DNA of 8,462 nt, from positions 1-8,462 of the forward strand of contig DHCY01000014.1 of assembly GCA_002399085.1 (NCBI GenBank). The letters are read 5' to 3'. A program made the translations under genes and the position numbers. The notes below the pieces were generated by a model. The model was given only the letters and a program-made list of their open reading frames with translations. It searched no databases and was not told where the DNA came from. Positions 1-6,432 of the stretch are shown here, in pieces (within the stretch, counting starts at the first letter, position 1; each line of letters begins with the position of its first letter). This DNA comes from Anaerolineaceae bacterium UBA4890. GTDB lineage: Bacteria > Chloroflexota > Anaerolineae > Anaerolineales > Anaerolineaceae.

Positions 1-10
1 GTCATAGCAT

Positions 11-50
11 TCAGAATGACAGGACGTTTGTCAGAATGACAGGACGTTTG
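11..50. repeat. Perfect 20-bp tandem duplication (two units)
   Basis: Positions 11-30 and 31-50 are identical: TCAGAATGAC followed by AGGACGTTTG. The second unit runs directly into the inverted-repeat element that begins at 49. The core CAGAATGACA recurs at 131-140 and 151-160. Degenerate versions lie at 185-194 (CAGAATTGCA) and 201-208 (GAATGACA). This looks like local amplification of the end sequence of the neighbouring repeat element. No coding potential is evident. Confidence 0.9.
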
Positions 51-140
51 TCATCCTGAGCCTTTTTCCGTAGGACTCTTCGAGTGCGAAGGGTCTTTGT
101 GTGCATACCGCCAAGATTCTTCACTTCGTTCAGAATGACA
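49..140. repeat. 92-bp dispersed-type palindromic repeat with terminal inverted repeats
   Basis: The element starts with TGTCATCCTGA (49-59) and ends with TCAGAATGACA (130-140). These are 11-bp terminal inverted repeats with one mismatch. Inside, 74-82 (GACTCTTCG) pairs with 87-95 (CGAAGGGTC) around the 4-nt loop AGTG, forming a 9-bp hairpin with one G-U pair. Read on the minus strand, the right end translates as VILNEVKNL, a phrase I recognise as a common spurious peptide from intergenic repeats in many bacterial genomes. That makes a non-autonomous REP- or MITE-like element the likely identity. There is no transposase here, and genome-wide copy number cannot be seen from this window. Confidence 0.7.
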
Positions 141-232
141 GACTGTGTGGCAGAATGACAAACAAAGAATGGCAGACCGTTTGTCAGAATTGCAGACAAG
201 GAATGACAAACTTCATTTCTCCCAAACAGACA

Positions 233-249
233 TATAATTAATGTATAAT
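233..249 (+). promoter_or_regulatory. Candidate -10 boxes for the selA-tsaD operon
   Basis: Two perfect TATAAT hexamers lie at 233-238 and 244-249, in the only AT-rich stretch before the first gene. Neither has a convincing -35 at 16-18 bp. Transcription from the first would start near 245, after the upstream ATG at 241. Transcription from the second would start near 256, exactly at the in-frame ATG there. The hexamers may be fortuitous in AT-rich sequence, but this is the natural place for an operon promoter. Confidence 0.45.
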
Positions 250-255
250 TTGCCT

Positions 256-663
256 ATGCAACGAGATAACAGCCCCCAACCTTTTTCTTACTACCTCCCT
301 GCAATTATCATCCTGATTGCTGCGGGTGGTGGGGGGCTTTACTTCACTCTCACACAACTTTTACCAACGGTGGGACCGCGCTGGTTATTCTACTTCTGCC
401 TGCTTTTGCTGGGTGCCGGGGTGTTCATGCCCCTCACCTGGTTCCTCAACCGGCGCTTTCCCTCCAACCCACCAGCCGGACCGGTGGTTATCATCCGACA
501 GGCTGTCTGGTTCGGGGTTTTTGCGGCACTGCTCGCCTGGCTGCAGATCGGAAGGGTACTGACTTTGCCATTGGGAGTGATCATGGGGGCTGCAATTTTC
601 CTGGTCGAATTCCTGATCCGGATGTGGGAGCGCAGCCGCTGGAAGCCTGATCAGGCTGCCTGA
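256..663 (+). CDS. Small four-helix integral membrane protein, function unknown
   Basis: I do not recognise this 135-residue protein. It begins with a short polar segment (MQRDNSPQPF) and then has four hydrophobic stretches. Counted from the ATG at 256, these span about residues 13-35, 41-62, 80-99 and 102-121. A basic loop with NRR separates helices 2 and 3, and the C-terminus is charged (RMWERSRWKPDQ). Alternating positive loops suggest that both ends are cytoplasmic. An in-frame ATG at 241 would add five residues. I prefer 256 because TATAAT boxes at 233 and 244 would place the transcript start after 241; neither start has a Shine-Dalgarno sequence. The stop is one base before selA, so the two are probably co-transcribed and translationally coupled. 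The long opposite-strand open frame over this gene is a shadow. No function can be inferred beyond membrane location. Confidence 0.75.
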   Translation: MQRDNSPQPFSYYLPAIIILIAAGGGGLYFTLTQLLPTVGPRWLFYFCLLLLGAGVFMPLTWFLNRRFPSNPPAGPVVIIRQAVWFGVFAALLAWLQIGRVLTLPLGVIMGAAIFLVEFLIRMWERSRWKPDQAA

Positions 664-664
664 A

Positions 665-2038
665 ATGAACCCCCTAAACGCAATTCCTTCGGTCGATTCC
701 CTGCTCAATCTACCGGCTATGGTGGATTTAGAGGAAGAATACGGGCACGCCTGGTGCCTGCAGGCAACCCGCCAGGTGCTGGATGAGGTTCGCAGCCAGG
801 TAAAAAGCAGCGGCGTGATTCCTCCAGATGAACAAATCGTATCCCGTATTGAATCGCTGCTGGCAGGGCAATCTGCCCCAACGCTGCGACCGGTAATCAA
901 CGCTACTGGCGTAGTCTTACACACGAATCTCGGCAGGGCACCACTCAGTGAAAGCGCGCTTCAAGAAATCGTGCACATCGCAGGTGCTTATTCCACCCTT
1001 GAATACGACCTTGAGAAGGGGCTGCGTGGTAAAAGAGACATCCATGCTGCCGACCTGCTTGTTCGTTTGACTGGTGCCGAAGCTGCCCTGGTGGTCAATA
1101 ATAACGCCGGAGCGGTGATGCTGGTTTTGGCGGCACTTGCCAACCGTAAAAAGGTAGCGATATCGCGCTCACAGCTGGTTGAGATTGGCGGCGGCTTCCG
1201 CATCCCTGAAGTGATGCGACTTTCGGGGGCGAAGCTGGTTGAAATCGGCACCACCAACCGCACACACATATCAGACTATGAAACAGCTATCGAGGAAGGT
1301 GCCGACCTGGTACTGCTGGCGCACCAATCCAATTTCAAAATCGTGGGCTTTACCACCTCGCCCGGGCTGCCTGAAATAACGCGGCTCGCCCATGAGCACG
1401 ATATCCCGGTGGTACACGACCTCGGTTCAGGAGCGTTGATTGACCCTGCCACTTTCGGGCTGGAAGCTGAGCTGACCGTGCAAAATGCCATCGATCAGGG
1501 TGTGGACCTGGTCTGCTTTTCGGGTGACAAGCTGCTGGGTGGTCCCCAGGCTGGTATTATTGTTGGCAAAGCAGATCTGATCGACAAAATCCGCAAGCAT
1601 CCCTTCTACCGCGCTCTGCGGGCAGACAAACTCTGCCTGGCAGCGCTTTCGGCGACACTGCTTGAGTATCTTAAAGGCAGGGCGGTTGAGACGGTGCCGG
1701 TTTTGGTGATGCTGGCGCTCAAGGAAGCCGACCTCAAACACAAGGCTGAGGTTTGGCAAAAAGAGCTCGCTGCCGGGCAGGTTTTGCCGGGAGAGTCAAT
1801 GATCGGTGGAGGAAGCCTGCCGGGGCAATCGCTGCCAACCTGGCTGCTGGCATTGCGACCAAAATCGGCAAAGAAATTCAGCAAGCGCTTGCGACAGATG
1901 GAGACACCCATCATCACCCGGATTGAGGACGACCAGGTGCTGCTGGATCCCAGAACCGTCCTGCCGGCACAAGAGGCAGTATTATTAAGCAATCTAAAAC
2001 AGGTACTCTCAGAGGAGAATAATGAAGAAAGATCTTGA
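665..2038 (+). CDS. selA: L-seryl-tRNA(Sec) selenium transferase (selenocysteine synthase, SelA)
   Basis: SelA is a PLP enzyme that converts Ser-tRNA(Sec) to Sec-tRNA(Sec) using selenophosphate, in the cytoplasm. The product is 457 residues, close to the ~460 usual for bacterial SelA. The N-terminal helical region (about 1-75) is followed by the family signature RPVINATGVVLHTNLGRAPL (76-95). A large PLP fold comes next, containing VHDLGSGALID (250-260) and the cofactor-binding lysine K289 in FSGDKLLGGPQAG. The typical YRALRADKLCLAALSATL stretch (about 315-332) is present. The catalytic core looks intact. The start lies one base after the upstream stop and has no clear Shine-Dalgarno, which suggests coupling. 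The 3' end overlaps the next gene by 17 nt. Selenocysteine use implies selB, selD and tRNA(Sec) elsewhere in the genome; none is visible here. Confidence 0.96.
   Translation: MNPLNAIPSVDSLLNLPAMVDLEEEYGHAWCLQATRQVLDEVRSQVKSSGVIPPDEQIVSRIESLLAGQSAPTLRPVINATGVVLHTNLGRAPLSESALQEIVHIAGAYSTLEYDLEKGLRGKRDIHAADLLVRLTGAEAALVVNNNAGAVMLVLAALANRKKVAISRSQLVEIGGGFRIPEVMRLSGAKLVEIGTTNRTHISDYETAIEEGADLVLLAHQSNFKIVGFTTSPGLPEITRLAHEHDIPVVHDLGSGALIDPATFGLEAELTVQNAIDQGVDLVCFSGDKLLGGPQAGIIVGKADLIDKIRKHPFYRALRADKLCLAALSATLLEYLKGRAVETVPVLVMLALKEADLKHKAEVWQKELAAGQVLPGESMIGGGSLPGQSLPTWLLALRPKSAKKFSKRLRQMETPIITRIEDDQVLLDPRTVLPAQEAVLLSNLKQVLSEENNEERS
2013..2017 (+). promoter_or_regulatory. Shine-Dalgarno of the M24 peptidase, inside selA
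   Basis: AGGAG ends four bases before the ATG at 2022 and lies within the last codons of selA. It fixes the start of the downstream gene and shows that the 17-nt overlap with selA is genuine. Confidence 0.8.
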
Positions 2039-3260
2039 ACAATTAATCAAAGCGAACAACATCAACGCACTGTGGGTCAGCGGCGCTGCCCAGCATAACC
2101 CTTCGATGACCTATTTTACCGGTGCTGTCCACGTGACAGGTGCTGATCTTTTTATCATTCCTGGCAGGAAGCCAATCCTTTTTCACGGCATGATGGAACG
2201 CGAGGAAGCCGCCAAAACCGGCTATGAACTAATTTCTTACGCACTTTACCCTCTCAGTGAATACCTTAAACAAACAGACAACAACCAATTGGCAGCCAAC
2301 GCCCTGCGCTATAAGAAGATGCTTGAAGATATCGGGCTGACCAAAGGCAACGTGCTGCTCTATGGCAACCGTGAAATCGGACCTTTTTACTCCTTGATCA
2401 GGGAGGTGGAAGATTTGTTACCCGGAATTCGGTTTATGGGCGATTATGATGACACGATCATCCTGGAAGCACGTGCTACCAAAGACCCGGCAGAGATTGA
2501 AGAAATCCGCAAGATGGGTGAGATCACAGTCGGTGTCGTGAGGCGGGTTGAAGAATTTTTGAGTAACCACAAGGTGGTCGATGAGACCCTGATAAAAGAA
2601 GATGGGACCGCGCTGACGATCGGGGATGTGAAGAGCCTGATCAATCTGTGGCTGGCTGAAGCCGGCGCTGAAAACCCGGAAGCGACCATTTTCGCGATTG
2701 GCAGAGACGGTGGCATCCCCCACAGCAGCGGCACACCAAGCGACCCCTTAAAGCTTGGTAAGAGCATCGTCTTCGATATCTTCCCCTGCCAGGCAGGCGG
2801 CGGTTATTTTTATGATTTCACCCGCACCTGGTGCCTGGGATATGCCCCCGAAGAAGTACAGCACGCTTACGAACAGGTCAGGCAGGTTTACCACCAGGTG
2901 GCAAACGAACTCAAATTAGGAGAACAGGCTTCAAAATACCAGGACTTAACCTGCGAGCTTTTTGAAGAGATGGGTCACGAAACCATCCGCCAAAACGCAA
3001 CTGTTGAAGAGGGCTACATCCACAGTGTTGGGCACGGACTGGGGTTGAATGTGCACGAGAAACCCTGGCTCGGTCGCCAGCCTGATCCGAACAATATTTT
3101 GCGAATCGGTTCAGTGTTTACGCTTGAACCGGGTCTCTATTACCCCAGCAAAGGTTATGGCATTCGCATTGAGGACACCTGGTATGTCACCGAGGATGGT
3201 CGCTTCGAGAAATTCGTGGACTACCCGATGGAACTGGTGATCCCGATGAAAGGCGGTTAG
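2022..3260 (+). CDS. M24 family metallopeptidase (Xaa-Pro aminopeptidase/dipeptidase-like)
   Basis: This is a 412-residue 'pita-bread' metallopeptidase, expected to remove N-terminal residues ahead of proline or to split X-Pro dipeptides in the cytoplasm. The N-terminal creatinase-like domain covers about 1-150, and the catalytic domain begins near ILEARATKDPAEIEEIRK (148-165). All five dinuclear-metal ligands are visible: D252 in VFDIFP, D265 in YDFTRTW, H338 in SVGHGLGLNVHE, E369 in FTLEPGLYY and E384 in RIEDTWYV. The histidines H234 (PHSSG) and H345 (NVHE) match conserved active-site positions. There is no signal peptide. The variant metal motif FDIFP is found in a subset of this family, so exact specificity (aminopeptidase, dipeptidase or another C-N hydrolase of the fold) is open. 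It overlaps selA by 17 nt and ends one base before tsaD, so it is clearly in the operon, although its link to tRNA genes is not obvious. Confidence 0.92.
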   Translation: MKKDLEQLIKANNINALWVSGAAQHNPSMTYFTGAVHVTGADLFIIPGRKPILFHGMMEREEAAKTGYELISYALYPLSEYLKQTDNNQLAANALRYKKMLEDIGLTKGNVLLYGNREIGPFYSLIREVEDLLPGIRFMGDYDDTIILEARATKDPAEIEEIRKMGEITVGVVRRVEEFLSNHKVVDETLIKEDGTALTIGDVKSLINLWLAEAGAENPEATIFAIGRDGGIPHSSGTPSDPLKLGKSIVFDIFPCQAGGGYFYDFTRTWCLGYAPEEVQHAYEQVRQVYHQVANELKLGEQASKYQDLTCELFEEMGHETIRQNATVEEGYIHSVGHGLGLNVHEKPWLGRQPDPNNILRIGSVFTLEPGLYYPSKGYGIRIEDTWYVTEDGRFEKFVDYPMELVIPMKGG

Positions 3261-3261
3261 G

Positions 3262-4296
3262 ATGAAGAATGATTTTTTACGCGTGCTGGGAATCGAGAGT
3301 TCCTGTGATGAGACCGCTGCGGCAATCGTTGAGGGCGGGCGCGTTATCCTGAGCAGTGTGATTGCCAGCCAGGTCGATCTGCATGCCCAGTTTGGTGGGG
3401 TTTACCCTGAACTGGCTTCCAGGGAGCATGTGCGCGCGATTCATGCCGTGGTCAATGAAGCCCTGCAGCAGGCACATATGCAAATGGGCGACCTGGATGC
3501 AATCGCCGTGACCAGAGGTCCGGGGCTGGCAGGCTCGCTGGTGGTGGGGGTGAACATGGCGAAGGCGCTGGCGCTTTCTGCTGAGTTGCCCATCATTGGG
3601 GTCAATCATTTGGAAGGGCACCTCTATTCAGCCTGGTTGTACCCTGCCGATTCCAAGGCAGGACCTGAGCCGGAATTCCCCCTGGTGGCACTGCTGGTTT
3701 CCGGCGGGCACACAGAGTTGATCCTGATGAAAGGACACCTCGATTATGAGACGCTGGGCAATACGGCAGATGACGCTGCCGGAGAAGCTTTCGACAAAGT
3801 GGCACGATTGCTCGACCTGGCGTATCCGGGTGGTCCTTCGATTCAAAAGGCTGCCCAAACGGGCAACCCACGTGCCTTCAATTTTCCCAAGGCGCGCCTG
3901 GATTCGCCCTGGGATTTCTCTTTCAGCGGACTGAAGACAGCGGTTTTGAGAAAGGTGGAAGATTACAAGAATACCAACAAAAAGCTGCCGGTGGCTGATA
4001 TTGCCGCAAGTTTCCAGCAGGCGGTTGTGGAAACATTATACGAAAAGACGATTGCAGCGGCAGAAGAATACAAGGCAAAAGACATCATCGTTGCGGGCGG
4101 GGTGAGCGCTAATCGTGCCCTGCGCGAGGCTTTTAGAGTTCAGACCCGTTTTCGGGTGCATATTCCGCACATCAACCTATGCACTGACAACGCGGCGATG
4201 ATTGCAGCGGCTGCTTATCGTCACCTTGTGATCGGGCAAACTGACCCGCTGGATTTTGATGTGCAACCGAATTGGTCGCTGGTAAAAAAGGATTAA
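3262..4296 (+). CDS. tsaD: tRNA N6-adenosine threonylcarbamoyltransferase TsaD
   Basis: TsaD transfers the threonylcarbamoyl group from TC-AMP to A37 of ANN-decoding tRNAs. In bacteria it works with TsaB, TsaE and TsaC. The 344-residue length fits the family. Visible landmarks are the N-terminal GIESSCDETA (10-19), SREHVRAIH (53-61), TRGPGLAGSL (84-93), the metal-binding NHLEGH with H116 and H120, the nucleotide-binding VSGGHTEL (146-153), FSFSGLKTAV (219-228), AGGVSANR (278-285) and CTDNAAM (307-313) carrying the third metal ligand, D309. No key residue is missing. The ATG follows the upstream stop by one base and has a purine-rich AAAGGCGG just upstream. TsaB and TsaE are not adjacent here. 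The 22-nt gap to the OsmC-family gene suggests co-transcription. Confidence 0.97.
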   Translation: MKNDFLRVLGIESSCDETAAAIVEGGRVILSSVIASQVDLHAQFGGVYPELASREHVRAIHAVVNEALQQAHMQMGDLDAIAVTRGPGLAGSLVVGVNMAKALALSAELPIIGVNHLEGHLYSAWLYPADSKAGPEPEFPLVALLVSGGHTELILMKGHLDYETLGNTADDAAGEAFDKVARLLDLAYPGGPSIQKAAQTGNPRAFNFPKARLDSPWDFSFSGLKTAVLRKVEDYKNTNKKLPVADIAASFQQAVVETLYEKTIAAAEEYKAKDIIVAGGVSANRALREAFRVQTRFRVHIPHINLCTDNAAMIAAAAYRHLVIGQTDPLDFDVQPNWSLVKKD

Positions 4297-4308
4297 TCAC
4301 GTAAGAAC

Positions 4309-4314
4309 AGGAGG
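4309..4314 (+). promoter_or_regulatory. Strong Shine-Dalgarno of the OsmC-family gene
   Basis: AGGAGG, the strongest ribosome-binding site in the window, ends four bases before the ATG at 4319. It confirms this start and suggests the protein is made in larger amounts than its operon partners. Confidence 0.85.
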
Positions 4315-4318
4315 CACG

Positions 4319-4735
4319 ATGGATGTAAAAGTTGTCTGGAAAGAAGGCATGGAGCTGACAGGATATACCGAGGGCGGTCATACCCTGACTCTGGATGCCT
4401 CGGAAGAGAGCGGTGGGCATAACAAAGGTCCATTGCCGATTGCTTTGGTGGCGGTAGGGACGGCTGGTTGTGCCAGCCTGGATGTGATTTCGATCATGCG
4501 CAAGAAAAAGGTTAATTTCACGGCTTATGAATGCCGGGTTAACGTGGAATCGCATGAGAAGCATCCCAAGGTTTTCACGAGAATGCATTTCGAATATATT
4601 GTCACTGGAAAAGATATTCAGCGCAAAGACGTGGAACGCTCGGTACAACTGGCTGAAGAAAAGTATTGCCAGGCGATCGCGATGATGTCCAAAACCGCCG
4701 AAATAGCGCATACGATCACGATTATTGAAGAATAA
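4319..4735 (+). CDS. OsmC/Ohr-family protein
   Basis: This 138-residue cytoplasmic protein has the OsmC layout. An N-terminal beta region is followed by the central helix motif LVAVGTAGCASLDVISIM, with the first conserved cysteine C51, and then by the second conserved cysteine C117 in AEEKYCQAIAMM. In OsmC and Ohr these two cysteines form a thiol pair that reduces hydroperoxides. The short N-terminus and KKKVNFTAYECRV segment look more like the YhfA-type branch, whose substrate is not well defined, than like classical Ohr. A role in thiol or peroxide homeostasis is therefore inferred, not shown. It is the last gene of the apparent operon. A weak, terminator-like hairpin region follows, and then the independently promoted M1 peptidase gene. 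Confidence 0.88.
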   Translation: MDVKVVWKEGMELTGYTEGGHTLTLDASEESGGHNKGPLPIALVAVGTAGCASLDVISIMRKKKVNFTAYECRVNVESHEKHPKVFTRMHFEYIVTGKDIQRKDVERSVQLAEEKYCQAIAMMSKTAEIAHTITIIEE

Positions 4736-4741
4736 GTCCGA

Positions 4742-4797
4742 GCCGGTCTTGCGAAGCACCCGGCCGGCAGTCGCGGGCAAACCGAGCAAGGGTTTTT
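4742..4797 (+). terminator. Possible weak terminator region after the operon
   Basis: Two modest inverted repeats lie between the OsmC-family stop and the next promoter. GCCGG (4742-4746) can pair with CCGGC (4760-4764), with an inner TGC-GAA-GCA. AAACC (4779-4783) can pair with GGTTT (4791-4795), which overlaps a T-run (4793-4797). Neither is a classical strong intrinsic terminator. The call rests mainly on position. Confidence 0.25.
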
Positions 4798-4829
4798 CGG
4801 TGTGGGTAAATTTTGAGTCACCCAGATAC

Positions 4830-4838
4830 TGGTACAAT
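4830..4838 (+). promoter_or_regulatory. Extended -10 promoter for the M1 peptidase gene
   Basis: TGG followed by TACAAT gives an extended -10 (TGn-TACAAT) with the hexamer at 4833-4838. The upstream TTTTGA (4811-4816) sits 16 bp away and is a poor -35, which an extended -10 can offset. Initiation about 7 nt downstream would fall near 4845, only 2-4 nt before the ATG at 4848. The transcript would then be leaderless or nearly so. Confidence 0.55.
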
Positions 4839-4847
4839 CTTGGAAAC

Positions 4848-6350
4848 ATGAAAAAGCAGCATCTTTTCCTCTTTCTCATACTTTTCACACTGCTGGCAGG
4901 TTGTGCAAAACCAGCAGCTGAGGTGGTCGTGGAAGAGACCCGGGCTCAGACAGACGCACTCCAGGCACCTGTGGAAATACTTGCCACCAATACTCCTGAA
5001 CCGACTGTAACCGAAATCAGCCAGACCTACCAACTGCCCGAGCCGCCTGCCAACCGCACGCGCTACGAGCTTGACCTGATTTTCAACTATTACTCCCACT
5101 TCGGTTCAGTGACCGAAAAAATCACCTACACGAATAAAAGCAGCCAGTCCCTGGCTGAGATCATGCTGGTGGTCCCTCCGCGCAACTACCAGGATAGCTA
5201 CAGTCAATACAGCCTGGGCGGCGACCTGGTGGACTGGCACAGAGAGGACAGTATTTTTACCTTCGTAAGGCTCACCCGCCCCCTGGAGCCGCAAGAGACG
5301 ACCGTAATCAATATCAGTTTCCGAATTTACCTACCGCAATATCCCGGTATCTACGGGTATACGAACCAGCAAGCCAACCTCTCCGATTGGTATCCATTCA
5401 TCCCGCCTTATGACGAAACCGATGGCTGGCTGGCTTACGAGCGTGTGGTCGATGGCTATAACACGATCGTCGGTGAGTCGATCGTGAACGAGTTCAGCGA
5501 TTTCGAGGTGAGCCTGACCCTGGTAAGCCATGCCGATCTGATCGAAGTGGCTGCCAGTGCTCCTGCCCAGGGTGCTGACGGTCACTATACGTACAAGCTC
5601 GACCATGCCCGGGCGTTCACTTTTTCGATCAGTGACAGCTACTTTGAGCACGAAATCGAGCAGGATGGCGTAACGATCCGCTCATACGTATTTATGAGCG
5701 AAGTGGAAGCTGGTATCGCTGTGACCGATATCGCGGCGAAGGCAATGAAACTCTATGGTGAGCTGCTTTACCCCTACCCAAGGGACCTGATCTCCATCGT
5801 TGTTGGTGATTTCCAGCAAAATATGGAGATGGACGGCTTGATCATGATCAGCTATGGGATTTTTGATTTTTATGATGGCAAGCAGGAAACAGACCTGGAC
5901 TACAACCTGTTCATGTTAGTACCCCACGAACTCTCCCACCAATGGTTTTATGGTTTTATCGGAAGCAACCATGCCGTGGAACCCTGGCTGGATGAAGCCC
6001 TGGCGACTTATGCCGAGCTGCTCTACTACGAACGCTACCACCCCGAAAGTGTGGATTGGTGGTGGCGCATGCGCGTGTACAAGATGGCTCCGGCTGGCTA
6101 CGTCGACTCTGACATCACAATCCAGGGTGGTTATGAACCTTATATTGGTGCGGTTTACTTGCAGGGCGTGCTTTTCTTACACGAGATCCGCCAGACAATT
6201 GGAGATGGCGCTTTTTTTGAATCTCTTAAAGACTATGCTTATGCGAACACTTACAACCTGGCGACCAGGGGCGACTTTTTTGAAGCCTTCACCCGCCATA
6301 CTGACCAGGACCTGACTTCGATAACCGCGAAATATTTCATGAATCCTTAA
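4848..6350 (+). CDS. M1-family zinc aminopeptidase-like lipoprotein
   Basis: This is a predicted extracytoplasmic, membrane-anchored zinc peptidase of 500 residues. The N-terminus MKKQHLFLFLILFTLLAGC is a lipoprotein signal peptide with lipobox LAGC and lipidated C19, the only cysteine I see. A Pro/Thr-rich stalk (about 20-60) follows, then a beta-rich N-terminal domain (about 65-290) and the gluzincin catalytic domain. Zinc ligands are H360 and H364 in HELSHQW, and E383 exactly 18 residues later in WLDEALA. Y437 in VYLQG aligns with the catalytic tyrosine of the M1 YxxG motif. The usual GAMEN motif is replaced by QNMEMDG, which keeps M326 and E327. The open frame extends upstream to 4725, but that would bury the signal peptide behind 41 residues overlapping the previous gene, so I chose 4848. 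The C-terminal domain of large M1 enzymes is absent, as in many bacterial short forms. Substrate is unknown. Confidence 0.9.
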   Translation: MKKQHLFLFLILFTLLAGCAKPAAEVVVEETRAQTDALQAPVEILATNTPEPTVTEISQTYQLPEPPANRTRYELDLIFNYYSHFGSVTEKITYTNKSSQSLAEIMLVVPPRNYQDSYSQYSLGGDLVDWHREDSIFTFVRLTRPLEPQETTVINISFRIYLPQYPGIYGYTNQQANLSDWYPFIPPYDETDGWLAYERVVDGYNTIVGESIVNEFSDFEVSLTLVSHADLIEVAASAPAQGADGHYTYKLDHARAFTFSISDSYFEHEIEQDGVTIRSYVFMSEVEAGIAVTDIAAKAMKLYGELLYPYPRDLISIVVGDFQQNMEMDGLIMISYGIFDFYDGKQETDLDYNLFMLVPHELSHQWFYGFIGSNHAVEPWLDEALATYAELLYYERYHPESVDWWWRMRVYKMAPAGYVDSDITIQGGYEPYIGAVYLQGVLFLHEIRQTIGDGAFFESLKDYAYANTYNLATRGDFFEAFTRHTDQDLTSITAKYFMNP

Positions 6351-6386
6351 TTGGTAAATTCTCTATTTTCTGGCTGAAAAGTTGAC

Positions 6387-6415
6387 TTGACAGCCTGATA
6401 GTAGTTGATTATTAT
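6387..6415 (+). promoter_or_regulatory. Near-consensus sigma-70-type promoter for the LysM/M23 gene
   Basis: A perfect -35 TTGACA (6387-6392) and a -10 TATTAT (6410-6415, one mismatch) are separated by exactly 17 bp. Initiation is expected near 6422, leaving a leader of about 11 nt that contains GGAG (6424-6427), five bases before the ATG. A second TTGACT overlaps at 6382-6387. This is the best promoter in the window. Confidence 0.75.
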
Positions 6416-6432
6416 GCCAAAACGGAGTAGAT

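Noticed and set aside
11..199. 62-residue minus-strand open frame at the left edge
   Set aside because: It is a translation of the repeat element (the VILNEVKNL phrase), with no start signal or domain.
385..924. 179-residue open frame on the minus strand across the first gene and the start of selA
   Set aside because: It lies antisense to two well-supported genes, has low-complexity Ser/Pro/His-rich composition and has no ribosome-binding site.
4725..4847. Upstream in-frame extension of the M1 peptidase
   Set aside because: It would overlap the OsmC-family gene and place 41 polar residues before a perfect lipoprotein signal peptide. A promoter also lies inside it.
4736..4847. Possible tRNA(Sec) or other small RNA gene near selA
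   Set aside because: I see no acceptor-stem pairing, T-arm GTTCRA motif or CCA end. The only structure is two weak hairpins.
4172..4888. 238-residue open frame on the minus strand over the end of tsaD and the OsmC-family gene
   Set aside because: It is antisense to genes with clear family motifs, and its translation has no recognisable domain.
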